Origin: an uncultured Bacilli bacterium | GTDB taxonomy: Bacteria; Bacillota_I; Bacilli_A; RF39; UBA660 | Reading direction: 5' to 3' | Assembly (NCBI GenBank): GCA_934168005.1 | Contig: CAKPMN010000004.1 | Coordinates: 1 to 53,355 of the forward strand | Length of the DNA stretch: 53,355 nucleotides | Shown: one piece after another, positions 45,827 to 53,355 of the stretch | How positions within the stretch are numbered: the stretch's first letter is position 1 | How the letters are laid out: each line of letters begins with the position of its first letter | Notes under the pieces: model-generated | Told to the model about the DNA's origin: nothing | The model's input: the letters and a program-made list of their open reading frames with translations, nothing else | Databases searched by the model: none | Translations under genes and position numbers: made by a program

Positions 45827-47032
45827 ATGATTACTATTGGTGAACTAAATATTTGTATGGATGATATAAGATTTATTACCATAATAGAAAGTGGTAAATC
45901 TTTTAAAGATGCTTTATTACATTATTATTCTAATAACGAAGTAAAATATAATTATATAAATAAAAATATCAATAGCAAGAGTATTATTAAAGTCTTAGCA
46001 AAAGATGAGGACGATTTAGATTACTTTATTACATTTTTTGAAAGTATTAAAATTACTAAGAAGCAAAAAATTAAACTTAGAACATATAATATGAGAATTA
46101 ATAAAATATATGAAATATTAAGTGTTTGTGATGATAGTGATTTTTATGATAGACTTATCATTAATTTAGATCATAATACTGAATTTATTCCTTACAAAAA
46201 ATTTAAGAGATTTGCGAATGTATTAAATGGTATTATATCTTTAATACCTAATAATTTAAGTCAAATTGAGATAATAACTTATGTTTATGATATTGTTAAA
46301 AGTAGGCCATATAAACTTGTACCTGGAGATGATAAATCTTATAAATCAAGATTATTAAGTGATGTAATGGTGAAAGAATATATATCATGTGTTGGATTTG
46401 CTAAAATGTTTAATGCAATATTAGATGAATATGGTATTAACTCTACTGAATACATGTATATTCCAAAAGATGGTCTTGGTCATGACATTTCTTTGGTTAA
46501 TATTAATGATTCAAAATATAATATTAAAGGTCTTTATTTTTTTGATCCTTGTATGGATTGTTATTTAGAAAAAGATGATGAAAAAAATATGTATAAATAT
46601 AAAGGATTTTTTAGAACTATTTCTGATTATCTTAATATTCCTGTCGATAAAGATTCTTTTGCTTGTTTACTTCATATGCCTGATAATGAGATAGATAACT
46701 TACTTGCTTTTTATAAAGAAGCTAAAGAAACTGGTTATAGTAATACAAGAGATTATAGATTACTTAGAACTATTGTTGGACTATGTTCTCTTGTACAAGA
46801 CTTGAATTTAGATTTTCCTATATTCAGTAATGGTACTATTGTTGATGATGAAATAAGTATTTATACTTGTATAAAAGAATTCAAAAAAATATTTGGAAGT
46901 GATATTGATCCTGATTGTTTTGTTAAAATTCTTTTTAATACTAATCACGAGAAAATGCAAATTATTAATTCTTTATACTCTAAATATGGTGCAGATACAA
47001 CTTATTCTTATATTAAAAAAAAGACAACTTAG
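45827..47032 (+). CDS. transglutaminase-like protein of unknown function (401 aa)
   Basis: A cytosolic protein with no signal or membrane helix. The middle part carries a possible papain/transglutaminase triad: Cys in YISCVGFAKMFNAILDEYGI (near 188), His in GLGHDISLVNI (near 219) and Asp in LYFFDPCMD (near 239), in the right order and spacing. Residues 1-130 and the helical C-terminal part (about 270-401) match nothing I recognise. The start follows GGGGGAT. It is monocistronic, with a promoter upstream and a terminator shared with ffh. Such proteins may be proteases or peptide cyclases; the substrate is unknown. Confidence 0.72.
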   Translation: MITIGELNICMDDIRFITIIESGKSFKDALLHYYSNNEVKYNYINKNINSKSIIKVLAKDEDDLDYFITFFESIKITKKQKIKLRTYNMRINKIYEILSVCDDSDFYDRLIINLDHNTEFIPYKKFKRFANVLNGIISLIPNNLSQIEIITYVYDIVKSRPYKLVPGDDKSYKSRLLSDVMVKEYISCVGFAKMFNAILDEYGINSTEYMYIPKDGLGHDISLVNINDSKYNIKGLYFFDPCMDCYLEKDDEKNMYKYKGFFRTISDYLNIPVDKDSFACLLHMPDNEIDNLLAFYKEAKETGYSNTRDYRLLRTIVGLCSLVQDLNLDFPIFSNGTIVDDEISIYTCIKEFKKIFGSDIDPDCFVKILFNTNHEKMQIINSLYSKYGADTTYSYIKKKTT

Positions 47033-47041
47033 TTGTCTTTT
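47019..47041. terminator. bidirectional terminator between the transglutaminase-like gene and ffh
   Basis: Ten-base stem AAAAGACAAC/GTTGTCTTTT with a three-base loop, flanked by A and T runs. Confidence 0.85.
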
Positions 47042-48347
47042 AAAATGGCATTTTAAAGTTTCCATTCTTCATCATTTTCATCATTTTTTTCATTTCTTCA
47101 AATTGTTTTAATAGACGATTTACTTCTTCTACACTTCTTCCAGATCCCTTAGCAATTCTTTGTTTTCTACTTGCTTTTATTATTTCTGGTTTTCTTCTTT
47201 CTTCTAGTGTCATTGATTTTATTATTGCTTCTATATGAGCCATATCTTTTGGATCTATTTTAACATTTGTTAAACCCATTTTTTTTGCTCCTGGAATTAA
47301 TTTTATTAAATTTTCTAGTGGTCCTAATTTTTTTATTTGATTTAATTGAGCTAAAAAGTCTTCTAAATCGAATTTACCACTTTGAAGTTTTTTTGCTGTT
47401 TTTTTAGCTTCATCTTCATCTATAACGCTTTCAGCTTTTTCTATCATTGACATTATGTCGCCCATGCCAAGTATTCTTGTTGCCATTCGTTCTGGATAAA
47501 ATTCTTCTAATCCATCCATCTTTTCTGACACACCAATAAATTTTATTGGTATATTTGTTAAATGTCTTATTGATAAAGCTGCCCCACCTCTTGTATCTCC
47601 GTCTAATTTTGTTAGTATTGCACCGGTTAAGTTTAATTTATCATTGAATCCTTCTATAACATTTATAGCATCTTGACCTGTCATACTATCTATTACTAGC
47701 ATTACTTCTTCTGGCTTAGTCTCTTCATAAATATTTTGAAGTTCTATCATTAGTTCTTCATCTATATGAAGACGTCCGGCTGTATCTATTAAAACATAAT
47801 CATAGTTATTTTCTTTTGCATATTTTATAGCATTTTTAGATATTTCTACAGGATTATTATTTCCTTCATCATATACTTCTATATTTAATTCTTTTCCCAG
47901 CTGTTTTAACTGATCGATTGCAGCTGGACGGTATACATCGCACGCTACTAAAAGAGGATGTTTTTTATATTTTTTTCTTAGCATATTAGCTAGTTTAGCA
48001 ATTGTTGTTGTCTTACCACTACCTTGCAAACCAACTAACATCAATACAGCTGGATTTCCATTAGTATTTATATCCTTTTTTTCTCCACCAAGTAATTCTA
48101 CTAATTCATCTTTTACTATTTTAACAAACATTTCACCTGGTTTTAGACTTTTTGTTACTTCTTCTCCTAAGGCTTTTTCTTTTACTTCATTTATAAATTC
48201 TTTTACTACTTTATAATTTACATCTGCTTCTAATAAAGCTAGTCTTATTTCTCTTGTTACTTCACTTATATTTTCTTCTGTTATTTTTCCATAACCTTTT
48301 ATTTTATCTAAAGCGTTTTGTAAACGTTCTCCTAAGCTTTCAAACAT
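47040..48347 (-). CDS. ffh: signal recognition particle protein Ffh
   Basis: GTPase that targets membrane proteins to the translocon with the 4.5S/scRNA. The 435-residue protein has the N domain (MFESLGERLQNALDKIKGYG), the G domain (GLQGSGKTTTIAKLA, DTAGRLHID, TKLDGDTRGG) and the methionine-rich M domain (about 300-435) ending MKKMMKMMKNGNFKMPF. It has normal length and GGTGATAAA before the ATG. The regulator gene ylxM often found upstream is not present, and neither is ftsY. Confidence 0.97.
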   Translation of the reverse strand: MFESLGERLQNALDKIKGYGKITEENISEVTREIRLALLEADVNYKVVKEFINEVKEKALGEEVTKSLKPGEMFVKIVKDELVELLGGEKKDINTNGNPAVLMLVGLQGSGKTTTIAKLANMLRKKYKKHPLLVACDVYRPAAIDQLKQLGKELNIEVYDEGNNNPVEISKNAIKYAKENNYDYVLIDTAGRLHIDEELMIELQNIYEETKPEEVMLVIDSMTGQDAINVIEGFNDKLNLTGAILTKLDGDTRGGAALSIRHLTNIPIKFIGVSEKMDGLEEFYPERMATRILGMGDIMSMIEKAESVIDEDEAKKTAKKLQSGKFDLEDFLAQLNQIKKLGPLENLIKLIPGAKKMGLTNVKIDPKDMAHIEAIIKSMTLEERRKPEIIKASRKQRIAKGSGRSVEEVNRLLKQFEEMKKMMKMMKNGNFKMPF

Positions 48348-48390
48348 TTTATCACCTACTTCATTATATCTTATTTTTCCTTATAAAACA

Positions 48391-48417
48391 ATAACAAGGG
48401 TTATTTTCCCTTGTTAT
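48391..48417 (-). terminator. hairpin at the end of the teichoic-acid synthesis cluster
   Basis: Ten-base stem ATAACAAGGG/CCCTTGTTAT with a seven-base loop; the T-run after it on the minus strand is broken (TTGTTTTA). Confidence 0.65.
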
Positions 48418-49333
48418 CTTTTTCTGTCTCTTTTACTAAATATATTGGTCTATGTTTAACTTCTAAGTACATCTTTGATAGGTATTCTCCCATTATTCCA
48501 AAGCAGAATAATTGTAATCCACTTAGGAAAAACATGCAACATAGTATTGTTGGATATCCTGGTACTTTTTCACCTAAAAATATTGTTTTAAATATTACAA
48601 ATATAATGGCTAAAGCTGATATAAAACAAAATAGTAAACCTAATATAGCTGACATAACTAATGGCTTAGTAGAAAATGCAGTTATACCTTCTATTGAATA
48701 TTTAAATAAACTTTTTAAATTCCATTTTGTTTTTCCAAGTTCTCTTTCAATGTTCTCTTGTTCTATCCATTTTGTATCAAAGCCGACAAAACTAAATATT
48801 CCTTTTGTAAATCTATTATATTCTTTCATAGAGAGACAAGCATCAACTACTCTTCTTGTCATCATTCTATAATCCATTTCACCTTTTTTAGTGTTTAGAC
48901 CAGATAATTTTGACATTAGTTTGAAGAAAATCTTAGATCCGAATCCTCTAATTCCTTCTTTTCTATTTATTCTTCTTACTGCTACTGTTTGGTAAGTTCC
49001 TTTTTCTAATTCTTTATACATTGTAGGAATTAAATATGGGTCATGTTGTAAATCAGCATCCATAACTACTACATAATCACCTGTTGAAGCTTCAAGTCCG
49101 GCATAAATTCCTGCTTCTTTTCCAAAGTTTCTTGAAAAAGATATATATCTTACATTGTCATTTTCAGCTAAAATTCGCATTATTTCTAATGTTTTATCTT
49201 TTGAACCATCGTCTATAAATATGAATTCTGTTTTTATATTATTATCTGTCACTATTTTATTTACTGTTTTATAATAAGTTTCTAATACTTCTTCTTCATT
49301 ATAGCAAGGTACTACAATACTTAATAATTTCAT
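48401..49333 (-). CDS. GT2 glycosyltransferase with two C-terminal membrane helices (GtrB/DPM1-like)
   Basis: A 310-residue enzyme of glycosyltransferase family 2. The GT-A domain has LLSIVVPCYNEEEVLETYY, FIDDGSKDKTLEI and VVMDADLQHDPYLIP (DxD-like metal motif). Two helices end it (about 230-290), the layout of polyprenyl-phosphate glucosyltransferases that make a lipid-linked sugar donor for decorating wall polymers. It sits 11 bases after tagD on the same strand, so it likely supplies a sugar to teichoic acid. The acceptor is not proven by sequence. Confidence 0.88.
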   Translation of the reverse strand: MKLLSIVVPCYNEEEVLETYYKTVNKIVTDNNIKTEFIFIDDGSKDKTLEIMRILAENDNVRYISFSRNFGKEAGIYAGLEASTGDYVVVMDADLQHDPYLIPTMYKELEKGTYQTVAVRRINRKEGIRGFGSKIFFKLMSKLSGLNTKKGEMDYRMMTRRVVDACLSMKEYNRFTKGIFSFVGFDTKWIEQENIERELGKTKWNLKSLFKYSIEGITAFSTKPLVMSAILGLLFCFISALAIIFVIFKTIFLGEKVPGYPTILCCMFFLSGLQLFCFGIMGEYLSKMYLEVKHRPIYLVKETEKDNKGK

Positions 49334-49344
49334 ACTATCCTCTT

Positions 49345-49788
49345 TTATTTATATGCAGATGGTGTTGGAATTTGATTTACTTTATTATCAGGTTGTTGTA
49401 GTCCTAGTTCTTGTTTTATTTTTGTAGTTGACACACCTTCTGTCCTTGGTAAATATACTACCTCACAGTATTCTTTTAAATAGTCAAATCTATCACTATT
49501 TTCCCAATCGCTTCCCATTACTACTACATCTATTTTATAGTCTTTTACATCATTTATTTTTTGTTCCCAGTTTTCTTCTGGTATTACTAAATCAACATAT
49601 CTAATTGCTTCTAACATCTTTTTTCTTGTTTCGTAATTGTGATATGCTTTTTTACCCTTTATTTCATTAAATTCATCTGTTGATACAGCTACTACTAAAT
49701 AGTCTCCTAATGCTTTGGCTCTTCTTAATATTTCTATATGTCCATAGTGTAATAAATCAAAAGTTCCATATGTTAATATTCTCTTCAT
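49345..49788 (-). CDS. tagD: glycerol-3-phosphate cytidylyltransferase
   Basis: Makes CDP-glycerol, the building block of poly(glycerol phosphate) teichoic acid. Its 147 residues hold MKRILTYGTFDLLHYGHIEI (HxGH nucleotide-binding motif) and LPRTEGVSTTKIKQ (RTxGISTT). The last 20 residues (QQPDNKVNQIPTPSAYK) extend past the usual 129-residue length and have no known role. AAGGAGG gives the start. It lies between two CDP-glycerol polymerase-type genes upstream and the GT2 gene downstream, so substrate and enzymes are made together. Confidence 0.95.
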   Translation of the reverse strand: MKRILTYGTFDLLHYGHIEILRRAKALGDYLVVAVSTDEFNEIKGKKAYHNYETRKKMLEAIRYVDLVIPEENWEQKINDVKDYKIDVVVMGSDWENSDRFDYLKEYCEVVYLPRTEGVSTTKIKQELGLQQPDNKVNQIPTPSAYK

Positions 49789-49789
49789 T

Positions 49790-51025
49790 TTAATCCTCCT
49801 TAAATATAACTTCTAATACTCTTTTACTACTTGAAGAATCATCTAAATAATTAAATTTTTGATTAAATTCTTTATATTTCTTATCATATTTTTTTTCTAC
49901 TTTATCTATTTCTTTTATATTTTTAATTAAGTCTTCTTCTTTTTCTAATATTGGACCTGGTAATTCTTTTAAGTCTAGATAAAAATCTCTTAGTTGATTT
50001 TTATATTCATCTAAATCATACATATAAAATAAAATTGGTCTTTTTAGATTTGCATAATCAAAGAACACACTTGAATAATCTGTTATTAATAGATCACTTA
50101 TAATATATAAATCATTTATGTCATCGTATTTTGATACATCGTATATGAATCCTTTGTATTTTTTTAAGTCTATACTATTTGAGACAAAGTAGTGAGTTCT
50201 GAATAATATTATATAATCTTTTTCCAGTTCTTGTTTTAACTTATCTAGATCTATTCCTAGTTTGTAAGTATAACCAATACCAGTTGTATGTTGATTATCT
50301 CTAAATGTTGGGGCGTATAATATTATTTTTCTATCATCTTTTATTTTTAAATCTTTTTTGATTTGATTTATTTTTTTATCATCAAATTTAAACAATGGGT
50401 CATTTCTTGGATAACCTTTTTCTATAATTATATTTTCCTTATGTAAGTTTTTTAAATTAAAACATGAAGTAAATGTTTCTGTACAAAACTTTGATGGAGA
50501 TATAAAATAGCTATATCTTTTGGCATCAATATCATTTTTCCATTTTAATTCTTTTGTATCATTTAAAAGGCCATCATAGGCAATATCATATCTTAATCTT
50601 TTTAGTGGTGTTCCATGCCAACATTGTACAAATATTTGATTTTTCTTTGGTGTTATTTCTTCATTTATCAATGAATTTACTATCCAGTATTTTGCTTTAG
50701 CAAATGCTTTATGATATTCTTTTTTCTTTGTTTTTATAATCTTTGTTCTATCATTTTTTAATATATCTTCATCTTTTGCTACACACCATATAAACTTGTA
50801 TTTGTCATATTTTTTGTTATTTAACATTTCTAAATATAATTCTTTTGGACTACAAGCACAGTTTCTTCCTTGATATGATTCAAATATTACTAAGTTATCA
50901 TCAACTTTGTATATATATTTATAGAAAATATTATATTCTAATTTTTTTAATAAATATCTTGTCTTTCTAATTATCTTTCTTATAAATACGTTCTTTTTGC
51001 ATATATTTACTATAAACTTTCTCAT
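49790..51025 (-). CDS. CDP-glycerol glycerophosphotransferase (TagF/TagB family), copy 1
   Basis: Transfers glycerol phosphate from CDP-glycerol to a growing lipid-linked teichoic acid at the inner face of the membrane. It has 411 aa. The family motifs are FVQCWHGTPLKRLRYD (catalytic His) and LLITDYSSVFFDYANLKRPI (DYSS near the CDP site), with a basic N-terminal amphipathic part for membrane contact. The start overlaps the other copy by four bases (ATGA), and tagD follows after one base. The length suits a primase or a chain-extending polymerase without the extra N-terminal domain of TagF; which one is open. Confidence 0.9.
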   Translation of the reverse strand: MRKFIVNICKKNVFIRKIIRKTRYLLKKLEYNIFYKYIYKVDDNLVIFESYQGRNCACSPKELYLEMLNNKKYDKYKFIWCVAKDEDILKNDRTKIIKTKKKEYHKAFAKAKYWIVNSLINEEITPKKNQIFVQCWHGTPLKRLRYDIAYDGLLNDTKELKWKNDIDAKRYSYFISPSKFCTETFTSCFNLKNLHKENIIIEKGYPRNDPLFKFDDKKINQIKKDLKIKDDRKIILYAPTFRDNQHTTGIGYTYKLGIDLDKLKQELEKDYIILFRTHYFVSNSIDLKKYKGFIYDVSKYDDINDLYIISDLLITDYSSVFFDYANLKRPILFYMYDLDEYKNQLRDFYLDLKELPGPILEKEEDLIKNIKEIDKVEKKYDKKYKEFNQKFNYLDDSSSSKRVLEVIFKED

Positions 51026-52116
51026 TTTAATTCTCCTACTATATATCTTACTAGTTTTTCTGTTGATGTTCCATCTAGATTATCTATATATTTAGTTTTA
51101 AACTTTTTTACTTTTTCTATATCATAGTTATCTTTTTCTATTGCTTTTATTAAATCTTTAGCATTTTTAAAGCAGCATCCTGGCATTTCTTTTTTTAAAT
51201 CTATATTTAATCCGGTTGTTTTTTGATACTCATCTAAATCATATAAATAAAAATAAAGTGGTTTTTCTAATATTGATGCTTCTATTGATATAGCTGAATA
51301 ATCAGTTATTATATAATCTGCTATTGATAGCAATTCAAGTGATGTATACTCTTTTTCTACAGATAGTGTTTCTAGTTTTTTTATTGGATGTCCTTTTATA
51401 ATTAATTCATATTTATCATGATCAACATTATCATATAATTTTTTAGTATAGTATTGTTCACCTTTTCTAAATGTAGGAACATACAATATTATTTTTTTCT
51501 TTTTTAATTCTGGATATTTTTTTAATATCTTTTTTTTATTATTTTTTGATTCTTTTAATATATAATCTATTCTTGGCAAGCCACAGTTTATAAATTTATC
51601 CTCACTTTGATTGAAAGCTTCACTAAAATATTTTGTCATTGCATTAGAACCTGTAACTATCAAGTTATAGTTTTTATGCATTTTCATTGTTTTAGCTGTC
51701 TTACTATCTGTTCCACTTTGTTTATCTAGTGTTTGATATCCAAACTTTTTAATTGCTCCTAAAGCATGCCATATTTGAATTATTTGTAAACTTTTTTTAT
51801 GTTTTAAAATACTTGTAGTTATATTGTATCCATCTATTACACATGTTTTTGATGTAGATAAATGATACATTTGAATAAATAAATATTTTATATATGCTAC
51901 TTTATCTTTAAAGGATTTTCCCATCATTTTTGTGAAAGTTACTACTTTGTAATCAGGGTAGCTTTTATTTATTTCTTCTATAAGCATTTTATAATCCAGT
52001 GATAATTCATTAGATTGTCTACTTAAAAAAAATACTTTCTTTTTATTCGTTGGAATAAGCTTAAAGAAAAAATATATAACATTTAATCCAAAGATAAAGA
52101 CCTTTTCTACTAACAT
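51022..52116 (-). CDS. CDP-glycerol glycerophosphotransferase (TagB/TagF family), copy 2
   Basis: A 364-residue paralogue of the next gene. It carries IQIWHALGAIKKFGYQ (catalytic His) and YIITDYSAISIEASILEKPLYF, both family motifs, and a hydrophobic N-terminal segment (MLVEKVFIFGLNVIYFFFKL) that may contact the membrane. GGAGGG nine bases before ATG 52116 decides the start. The ATG at 52137 lies inside the -10 hexamer and cannot be used. First gene of a four-gene unit for wall teichoic acid. One copy may act as primase and the other as polymerase. Confidence 0.9.
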   Translation of the reverse strand: MLVEKVFIFGLNVIYFFFKLIPTNKKKVFFLSRQSNELSLDYKMLIEEINKSYPDYKVVTFTKMMGKSFKDKVAYIKYLFIQMYHLSTSKTCVIDGYNITTSILKHKKSLQIIQIWHALGAIKKFGYQTLDKQSGTDSKTAKTMKMHKNYNLIVTGSNAMTKYFSEAFNQSEDKFINCGLPRIDYILKESKNNKKKILKKYPELKKKKIILYVPTFRKGEQYYTKKLYDNVDHDKYELIIKGHPIKKLETLSVEKEYTSLELLSIADYIITDYSAISIEASILEKPLYFYLYDLDEYQKTTGLNIDLKKEMPGCCFKNAKDLIKAIEKDNYDIEKVKKFKTKYIDNLDGTSTEKLVRYIVGELK

Positions 52117-52135
52117 TATAATACCCTCCTTTAAC

Positions 52136-52144
52136 ATTATATCA
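52136..52144 (-). promoter_or_regulatory. extended -10 promoter of the teichoic-acid synthesis operon
   Basis: TGATATAAT on the minus strand; transcript start near 52129, so the ribosome site is almost at the 5' end. Confidence 0.65.
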
Positions 52145-52163
52145 TACTTTTATATATTAAAAA

Positions 52164-52181
52164 AGAAGTGTTTCCACTTCT
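52164..52181 (-). terminator. terminator of the lipoprotein gene
   Basis: Seven-base stem AGAAGTG/CACTTCT with a TTTC loop and five to six Ts on the minus strand. Confidence 0.8.
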
Positions 52182-52202
52182 ACTTATCTCTATATTATTT
52201 TT

Positions 52203-53045
52203 TTAATTGATATCAATGTATGTTGCTATCACATACGGAATTGTAACAGTTGATCCTAGCACAGTCTCATATGTATATAAACCGTTTAATGCACCATAGA
52301 AAGTTATGATATCATCTTCTAATATTCTAGGAGTATCTTTATCTAAACTAATAAATTTTACATATATCGTATCATCATAGTACCCCCATTTATCTTTTGT
52401 TACATCTACTCTATACGATGTGGTCGCTTCATTTTCTATTACTTGAACTACCTTTCCAGTATATTTAACATCTTTTCCTTCATAATCTTCAGCATATCTA
52501 AAAATTGTTTTATAGTTGTAAGTTTGACAGCTTTCTTTATAATTTTTAATATATTCTTTCTTTACCTGAGATACTGTTTTATTTAAATTGTTATTCTTGT
52601 CATCCATTAAAATTGTATTTTCTTCAATTGTATTAGTTGTTAAAGTATTAAAATTGTTAATATTGATATTATATTTTATCTTATCATTTTCTTTGCATAT
52701 AATTTTTAATGAATTAATCTTACTATTTAATGAATTGTTTGTTTCTAATAGAACTCTTGCATAGTATTGAGAATCTTCTGCACAGACGTGTAAATATAAT
52801 ATATTTTTATCATAATTCAAAGTAACATCATACATATCATTTTTCATTTGTATGATATTAAATGATTTTACAGATCCATTGATAATATTAGAATTTAAAT
52901 ATGATTTAAGCTTTTCATATTCTGATTCCACTTGTTTTATTTCATTATTTTGAGTATCAGTATTTTGATTATTGTTTTTTCCACATCCCGGCATAATAAA
53001 TATGCATGAACTAATTATTAGTAAATACACTATTTTCTTTTTCAT
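52203..53045 (-). CDS. lipoprotein with a C-terminal OB-fold-like domain (280 aa)
   Basis: Signal peptide with lipobox (IISSCIFIMPGCGK, lipidated Cys) and a Gln/Asn-rich linker. Residues of about 40-150 form a domain I do not recognise. The last 110 residues (from FRYAEDYEGKDVKYTGKVVQ) have the pattern of an OB-fold/tRNA_anti-like domain often found in Firmicutes exterior proteins with zinc-ribbon partners. GGAGAAAGAAA before ATG 53045 decides the start; the longer frame from 53084 is not supported. It follows a zinc-ribbon membrane protein by ten bases, so the two probably work together. Confidence 0.82.
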   Translation of the reverse strand: MKKKIVYLLIISSCIFIMPGCGKNNNQNTDTQNNEIKQVESEYEKLKSYLNSNIINGSVKSFNIIQMKNDMYDVTLNYDKNILYLHVCAEDSQYYARVLLETNNSLNSKINSLKIICKENDKIKYNININNFNTLTTNTIEENTILMDDKNNNLNKTVSQVKKEYIKNYKESCQTYNYKTIFRYAEDYEGKDVKYTGKVVQVIENEATTSYRVDVTKDKWGYYDDTIYVKFISLDKDTPRILEDDIITFYGALNGLYTYETVLGSTVTIPYVIATYIDIN

Positions 53046-53055
53046 TTTCTTTCTC

Positions 53056-53343
53056 CTACAAAAAATTAAAAATTGTAACACCATAGATCAATAGATATAT
53101 GAAATACCCTAAAAATCCAATCCATGAACATATGTTGGCTGCTTTTGCTGCTCTCATATCTGTTCTTTTTAACACATAATATAATATTGCTCCTACAATA
53201 GGAAATAATAGACCAATTATGGCACAAACTATTATTGAACCACTATTACTTTTTTGGTTTTTGATTGAAAATTCTCTGCCACAGTTTGGGCAAAAGTTAA
53301 AAATCTTATCTAATTCTTTACCACAATTATCACAATATTTCAT
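53056..53343 (-). CDS. zinc-ribbon protein with two membrane helices (95 aa)
   Basis: The zinc ribbon is MKYCDNCGKELDKIFNFCPN CGREF (two CxxC pairs), followed by a short linker and two helices (SIIVCAIIGLLFPIVGAILY and ICSWIGFLGYFIYLLIYGV). AGGAGG at 53350-53355 gives the start, and the gene is complete. It has the same ribbon-plus-membrane plan as the protein at 32744-33388. It lies ten bases before a lipoprotein gene on the same strand. The role is unknown, perhaps small-molecule or protein interaction at the membrane. Confidence 0.82.
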   Translation of the reverse strand: MKYCDNCGKELDKIFNFCPNCGREFSIKNQKSNSGSIIVCAIIGLLFPIVGAILYYVLKRTDMRAAKAANICSWIGFLGYFIYLLIYGVTIFNFL

Positions 53344-53355
53344 AAGTTACCTCCT

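Noticed and set aside
52117..52137. Upstream ATG as the start of the TagB-like gene
   Set aside because: That ATG is inside the -10 hexamer (52136-52141), while GGAGGG is correctly placed for ATG 52116.

Overview
The window reads as a chromosomal segment of a very AT-rich, Gram-positive-type bacterium. The best fit is an uncultured gut-type member of the Bacilli close to the Erysipelotrichales/RF39/Mollicutes radiation; this placement is an inference from gene content and not a marker-gene result. It has cell-wall genes (class A and class B PBPs, teichoic-acid polymerases and exporter, EzrA), Firmicutes-type RNA leaders (Tyr T-box, L20-type infC leader, S4-type rpsD leader) and strong AGGAGG ribosome sites. 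TGA is used as a stop (for example at 9205-9207), so the code is the standard bacterial one. No tRNA, rRNA, transposase, integrase or CRISPR array was seen. Most genes lie on the minus strand.

Layout: 0-0.6 kb is an XRE regulator with three matched operators, diverging from a prepilin-like gene cut by the window edge. 0.6-9.2 kb holds nrnA, a dus-RDD-lysS-phosphatase-ackA operon, a U32 tRNA-hydroxylation-type protease and two divergent XRE regulators. 9.2-15.7 kb holds a YebC protein, recU-PBP1A, and nth-dnaD facing them. 15.7-23.8 kb is translation machinery: infC-rpmI-rplT under an attenuator, a membrane/lipoprotein group, and rimP-nusA-rnpM-infB plus rbfA. 24-28.3 kb is a NitT/TauT-type ABC importer facing a hybrid histidine kinase. 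28.5-32.7 kb holds a teichoic-acid exporter, ezrA and rpsD. 33.4-36.2 kb is a Tyr T-box operon: a HAD gene broken by one TAG codon, deoC with a cysteine-rich tail, and tyrS. 36.2-42 kb holds a PLP enzyme, an SDR, efp, rpmG, a class B PBP and a degenerate superoxide-dismutase-like protein. 42-47 kb holds nfo, the pilin/tail-collar pair, a CotD-like Cys/His-rich protein and a transglutaminase-like protein. 47-53.4 kb holds ffh, a teichoic-acid synthesis cluster and two small envelope genes.

The most unusual element is at 43.2-45.4 kb. A strong sigma-A-type promoter drives a gene that joins a type IV prepilin N-terminus to a phage tail-collar domain with four His-x-His motifs. It is followed at once by a secreted paralogue of the same collar domain. 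No other phage gene is nearby, so this looks like a host surface adhesin system built from a tail-fibre module.

Other oddities are L20 with a Rho_N-like tail, RimP reduced to its N-terminal domain, an infC gene that probably starts at ATC, and a phosphoesterase and an SOD-like protein lacking key metal ligands. Every gap longer than about 300 bases is accounted for by the broken HAD gene plus T-box (35844-36191) or by two small genes missed at usual length cut-offs (39016-39366).
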